Shown piece after piece: positions 61,413 through 64,000 of a stretch of 64,000 nucleotides of DNA. Origin of the DNA: Ulvibacterium sp. (GTDB taxonomy: Bacteria; Bacteroidota; Bacteroidia; Flavobacteriales; Flavobacteriaceae); the NCBI RefSeq assembly GCF_028285715.1, contig NZ_JANQOO010000035.1, positions 186,001 to 250,000 of the forward strand, in the 5' to 3' direction. Position numbers and translations under genes: made by a program. How positions within the stretch are numbered: position 1 is the stretch's first letter; each line of letters opens with the position of its first letter. The notes under the pieces were generated by a model that did not search any database, was not told the DNA's origin, and worked only from the letters and a program-made list of their open reading frames with translations.

Positions 61413-63118
61413 CCTAAATTGAATTCGCTCAGGATACGGCCTATTTTGGCCTCTAACTCTTGATTTACCTTTTTGAAATTTTCCGCTTTGTCCAAAGGGG
61501 CGTTAGTGCTGAAGTAGAATTTAATCTTGGGTTCCGTTCCGCTAGGTCTTGCTGCCATTCGCGTACCATCTTCCGCGGTATAGATCAATACATTCGATTT
61601 TGGAATATCAATTTCCGATACTTCCCCGGTCGTCATATTTTTGGAAGTTGATGTATTGTAATCATCCACAACGATAACCTTGGAACCATCTATTTCCTTG
61701 ACAGGATTTTCCTTAAAATCGATCATCATTTGTTTGATTTCTGCTGCCCCTTCCATTCCCTTCTTGGTCAGGGAAACCAATTTCTCCTTGTAGAAACCGT
61801 AGTTTACATAGCAATCGATTAAATCCTTGTAGAACGAGCTACCTTTTGCCTTGGCATCGGTGGCAATTTCGCAGGCCAATAGGGTAGAGGTAACGGCATC
61901 CTTGTCCCGGACAAAATCGCCCACCATATAACCAAAACTCTCTTCACCACCACCAATGAATTGTTGTTGCGGAAAATCTTTTATCATCTTACCGATCCAT
62001 TTAAACCCGGTCAATGCAGTCTTATATTCAACTCCATAGGCCATCGCCATTTTTTCCAACATAGGAGTGGAGACAATGGTCGTAGCAATAAATTCATTTC
62101 CTTTGAAGCCTTTCTGCCTTTGTTTTTCCAAAAGAAATTTTGTCATCAGGACCATAGTTTGGTTGCCGTTGAGCAATTCTATTTCTCCCTCAAGATTTCG
62201 AACGGCAATACCCAAACGGTCACTGTCCGGATCAGTTCCGACCACCATATCGGCCTGGATTTGCTCCGCTTTTTTGATGGCCATTGAAAGCGCTTCCGGT
62301 TCTTCGGGATTGGGCGACTCCACGGTAGGGAAATTCCCATCTGGTGTGGCCTGTTCCTCGATTATGGTCACATTGTTGTACCCGGAACGTTTAAGGACTT
62401 CCGGAATGGCGGTTATTGAGGTGCCGTGTAAGGAGGTAAAAACAATTTTAAAATTATCCTTCCCCGACGTATTAAAATTCCCGTTGGCTACGGAAGCCTT
62501 CATAAATGCTTCATCCACCTTGGTATCGATAAGTTCTATCAAGTTTTCATCTGCCTTAAAATTGACATCTTCAAAGGAAAGCGCATTGATCTCGGCGATA
62601 ATCTCTCCATCTTGGGGGGGCACAATTTGTCCGCCATCAGTCCAATAGACCTTATAGCCATTGTATTCCGGTGGATTGTGGGAAGCGGTCAACACTACCC
62701 CGGCATGACAGCTTAGATAACGTACGGCGAAGGAAAGCTCTGGGGTAGTGCGCAGGGCCGAAAACAAATATACTTGGATGCCGTTTGCCGAAAATACTTC
62801 GGCCACAGTGCGGGCCAAGGTATCACTGTTGTGACGGCAGTCATAGGCGATCACTACTTTAAGGCTATCATTAGCATAAGTTTTTTTGAGGTAGTTGCTA
62901 AGGCCTTGGGTACTTTTGCCCAAAGTATACTTGTTAATACGGTTGGTGCCTACGCCCATTATACCTCGCATTCCGCCCGTACCAAACTCCATGTTCTTAT
63001 AGAAACGATCTTGAAGTTCGTCAGTGTCGTTTTCAATTAAATCTTGAATTTCTTTTTTTACGGAAGGATCAAAAAAATCGGTCAACCAGCTTTTGGCGGA
63101 TTCTAGAATTGCGTCCAT
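61409..63118 (-). CDS. phospho-sugar mutase (phosphoglucomutase/phosphomannomutase)
   Basis: A 569-residue alpha-D-phosphohexomutase. Key motifs: catalytic phosphoserine in TASHNPPEYNGY (about residue 145), metal-binding DPDSDRLG, sugar-specificity loop GGGEESFGYMVG and phosphate-binding RPSGTEPKIKFY. It interconverts hexose 1- and 6-phosphates. It lies 27 bp after the glycosyltransferase gene and overlaps the ABC gene start. Confidence 0.95.
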   Translation of the reverse strand: MDAILESAKSWLTDFFDPSVKKEIQDLIENDTDELQDRFYKNMEFGTGGMRGIMGVGTNRINKYTLGKSTQGLSNYLKKTYANDSLKVVIAYDCRHNSDTLARTVAEVFSANGIQVYLFSALRTTPELSFAVRYLSCHAGVVLTASHNPPEYNGYKVYWTDGGQIVPPQDGEIIAEINALSFEDVNFKADENLIELIDTKVDEAFMKASVANGNFNTSGKDNFKIVFTSLHGTSITAIPEVLKRSGYNNVTIIEEQATPDGNFPTVESPNPEEPEALSMAIKKAEQIQADMVVGTDPDSDRLGIAVRNLEGEIELLNGNQTMVLMTKFLLEKQRQKGFKGNEFIATTIVSTPMLEKMAMAYGVEYKTALTGFKWIGKMIKDFPQQQFIGGGEESFGYMVGDFVRDKDAVTSTLLACEIATDAKAKGSSFYKDLIDCYVNYGFYKEKLVSLTKKGMEGAAEIKQMMIDFKENPVKEIDGSKVIVVDDYNTSTSKNMTTGEVSEIDIPKSNVLIYTAEDGTRMAARPSGTEPKIKFYFSTNAPLDKAENFKKVNQELEAKIGRILSEFNLG

Positions 63119-63145
63119 TTAGGCATGTGTATTTAGGCCATAAAT

Positions 63146-64000
63146 TTACGAAGAATATTGTTCTTCCTGCCGGGCGAAGTTGATTTCTTCCGAAACCGTG
63201 TAACGCGGTTCATTTTTTTTGGAACGGATCATAATCTCGCCGATAAAACCAGCAAGAAACAATTGGGTTCCTAAAATCATTGCAGTGAGAGCAATGAAAA
63301 ATTGTGGCCTATCCGTAATCAGACGGCCAGATGGATTTATAAAAAGTTTGTCAATTCCTAAATAGGCAGCAAACCCAAAACCTACAATAAACATTAAAAC
63401 ACCAAGTGCTCCGAAAAGGTGCATCGGTCTTTTACCAAACTTGGATACGAACCAAATAGTTATTAAATCCAGAAATCCATTGATGAATCGTTCCATTCCA
63501 AATTTGGTTTTACCGTATTTGCGGGCCTGATGTTGTACCACTTTTTCGCCGATATTCGAAAAACCTGCATTTTTGGCCAAAACGGGGATATACCGGTGCA
63601 TTTCCCCACGGACCTCGATAGTTTTGACAACGGCCTTTCGGAAGGCCTTTAACCCGCAGTTGAAATCGTGCAACTTTACTCCCGAAGTCTTTCTAGCCGC
63701 CCAATTAAAAAGTTTGGAAGGTAGGTTTTTTGAAAGTAGCGCGTCGTATCTTTTTTTCTTCCACCCAGAGATCAAATCGAATCCCTCAGTGGTAATTAAA
63801 CGATACAATTCAGGGATTTCCTCCGGATTATCCTGTAAATCTGCATCCATCGTAATAATCACATCGCCCAAAGCCGCCCTAAACCCGGCATGTAAGGCTT
63901 GGGACTTTCCAAAGTTTCTTAAAAACCGTATCCCTTTCACATAATCGTTCCTTTCGGACAGCTTGGAAATCACCTTCCAGGATCCATCGGTACTACCATC
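63146..64000 (-). CDS. GT2 glycosyltransferase, C-terminal part (cut by window edge)
   Basis: A family 2 glycosyltransferase whose 5' end lies beyond the right edge; the frame continues to the last base with DGSTDGSWKVISKLSER. The metal-binding motif is MDADLQDNPEEIPEL, the acceptor region GLKAFRKAVV, and two membrane segments are at the C-terminus (FGALGVLMFIVGFGFAAYLG and ALTAMILGTQLFLAGFIGE). This is the layout of polyprenyl-phosphate glycosyltransferases such as DPM/GtrB. It is the first visible gene of the GT2-mutase-ABC operon. Confidence 0.9.
   Translation of the reverse strand, partial: DGSTDGSWKVISKLSERNDYVKGIRFLRNFGKSQALHAGFRAALGDVIITMDADLQDNPEEIPELYRLITTEGFDLISGWKKKRYDALLSKNLPSKLFNWAARKTSGVKLHDFNCGLKAFRKAVVKTIEVRGEMHRYIPVLAKNAGFSNIGEKVVQHQARKYGKTKFGMERFINGFLDLITIWFVSKFGKRPMHLFGALGVLMFIVGFGFAAYLGIDKLFINPSGRLITDRPQFFIALTAMILGTQLFLAGFIGEIMIRSKKNEPRYTVSEEINFARQEEQYSS

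Noticed and set aside
1-64000. CRISPR arrays, tRNA/rRNA genes, IS elements, prophage or defence genes
   Set aside because: None was recognised on either strand; no regularly spaced repeats and no transposase, integrase or restriction motifs were seen.

Overview
The window is chromosomal DNA of a Bacteroidota bacterium, most likely a marine member of Flavobacteriaceae (Maribacter/Zobellia/Arenibacter-like). The evidence is moderate GC, A-rich leaders instead of Shine-Dalgarno sites, several promoters with a TAnnTTTG -7 element, and families typical of this group: 2TM-domain signalling proteins, a LETM1-related biofilm-type protein, DUF2490 barrels, PSD1/planctomycete-cytochrome proteins, ThuA-sugar dehydrogenase fusions and a fused trehalose synthase/phosphatase. 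No rRNA, tRNA, CRISPR array, IS element or prophage was seen.

Layout. 1-3.4 kb: start of an ECF sigma gene (cut by the left edge) with a YCII/DGPF partner, a Tat-exported sugar isomerase-like protein, a PaiB-type flavin protein and an exported EEP-family hydrolase. 3.4-6.2 kb: a GH78 alpha-L-rhamnosidase-like enzyme, cotranscribed with the EEP and PaiB genes. 6.2-8.1 kb: VOC protein, DUF3500 protein and a 101-residue gene that looks like an internally deleted TIM-barrel protein. 8.4-12.4 kb: a one-strand cluster of an exported TPR protein, a LytS-type kinase ending in a 2TM domain, three free-standing 2TM proteins and a LytTR regulator. 12.4-19.3 kb: LETM1-related, DUF547, YceI, YdeI, alpha/beta hydrolase-OsmC fusion and two tandem DUF2490 barrels. 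19.3-22.6 kb: a VPS10/BNR exported protein. 22.8-30.9 kb: DUF1569, a PSD1/PSCyt protein with LamG domain, a second YdeI-like protein and a five-domain ThuA-dehydrogenase-PKD-cytochrome c-CBM protein. 31-37 kb: M1 peptidase, then trehalose-6-P synthase/phosphatase divergent from a GH15 glucosidase/trehalase. 37.2-40.6 kb: ECF sigma, predicted anti-sigma and two envelope proteins. 40.7-50.7 kb: a group II PLP decarboxylase and a fatty-acid degradation block (marR-fadN-fadA-fadE and an acyl-CoA ligase). 50.8-57.8 kb: GNAT protein, purL, RsmB-like rRNA methyltransferase, a Ycf48-like lipoprotein and a DUF6515-like protein. 57.9-59.5 kb: ECF sigma, anti-sigma-like and Spy-like genes. 59.6-64 kb: a coupled operon of a GT2 glycosyltransferase (cut by the right edge), a phosphohexomutase and an ABC exporter.

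Most of the window is core metabolism plus envelope signalling. The least described part is the 2TM-kinase cluster. Next come the sigma/anti-sigma/barrel cluster and the predicted MarR operator over the promoter of the beta-oxidation operon. I found no defence or mobile system. Functional statements rest on motif recognition by eye, without database searches.
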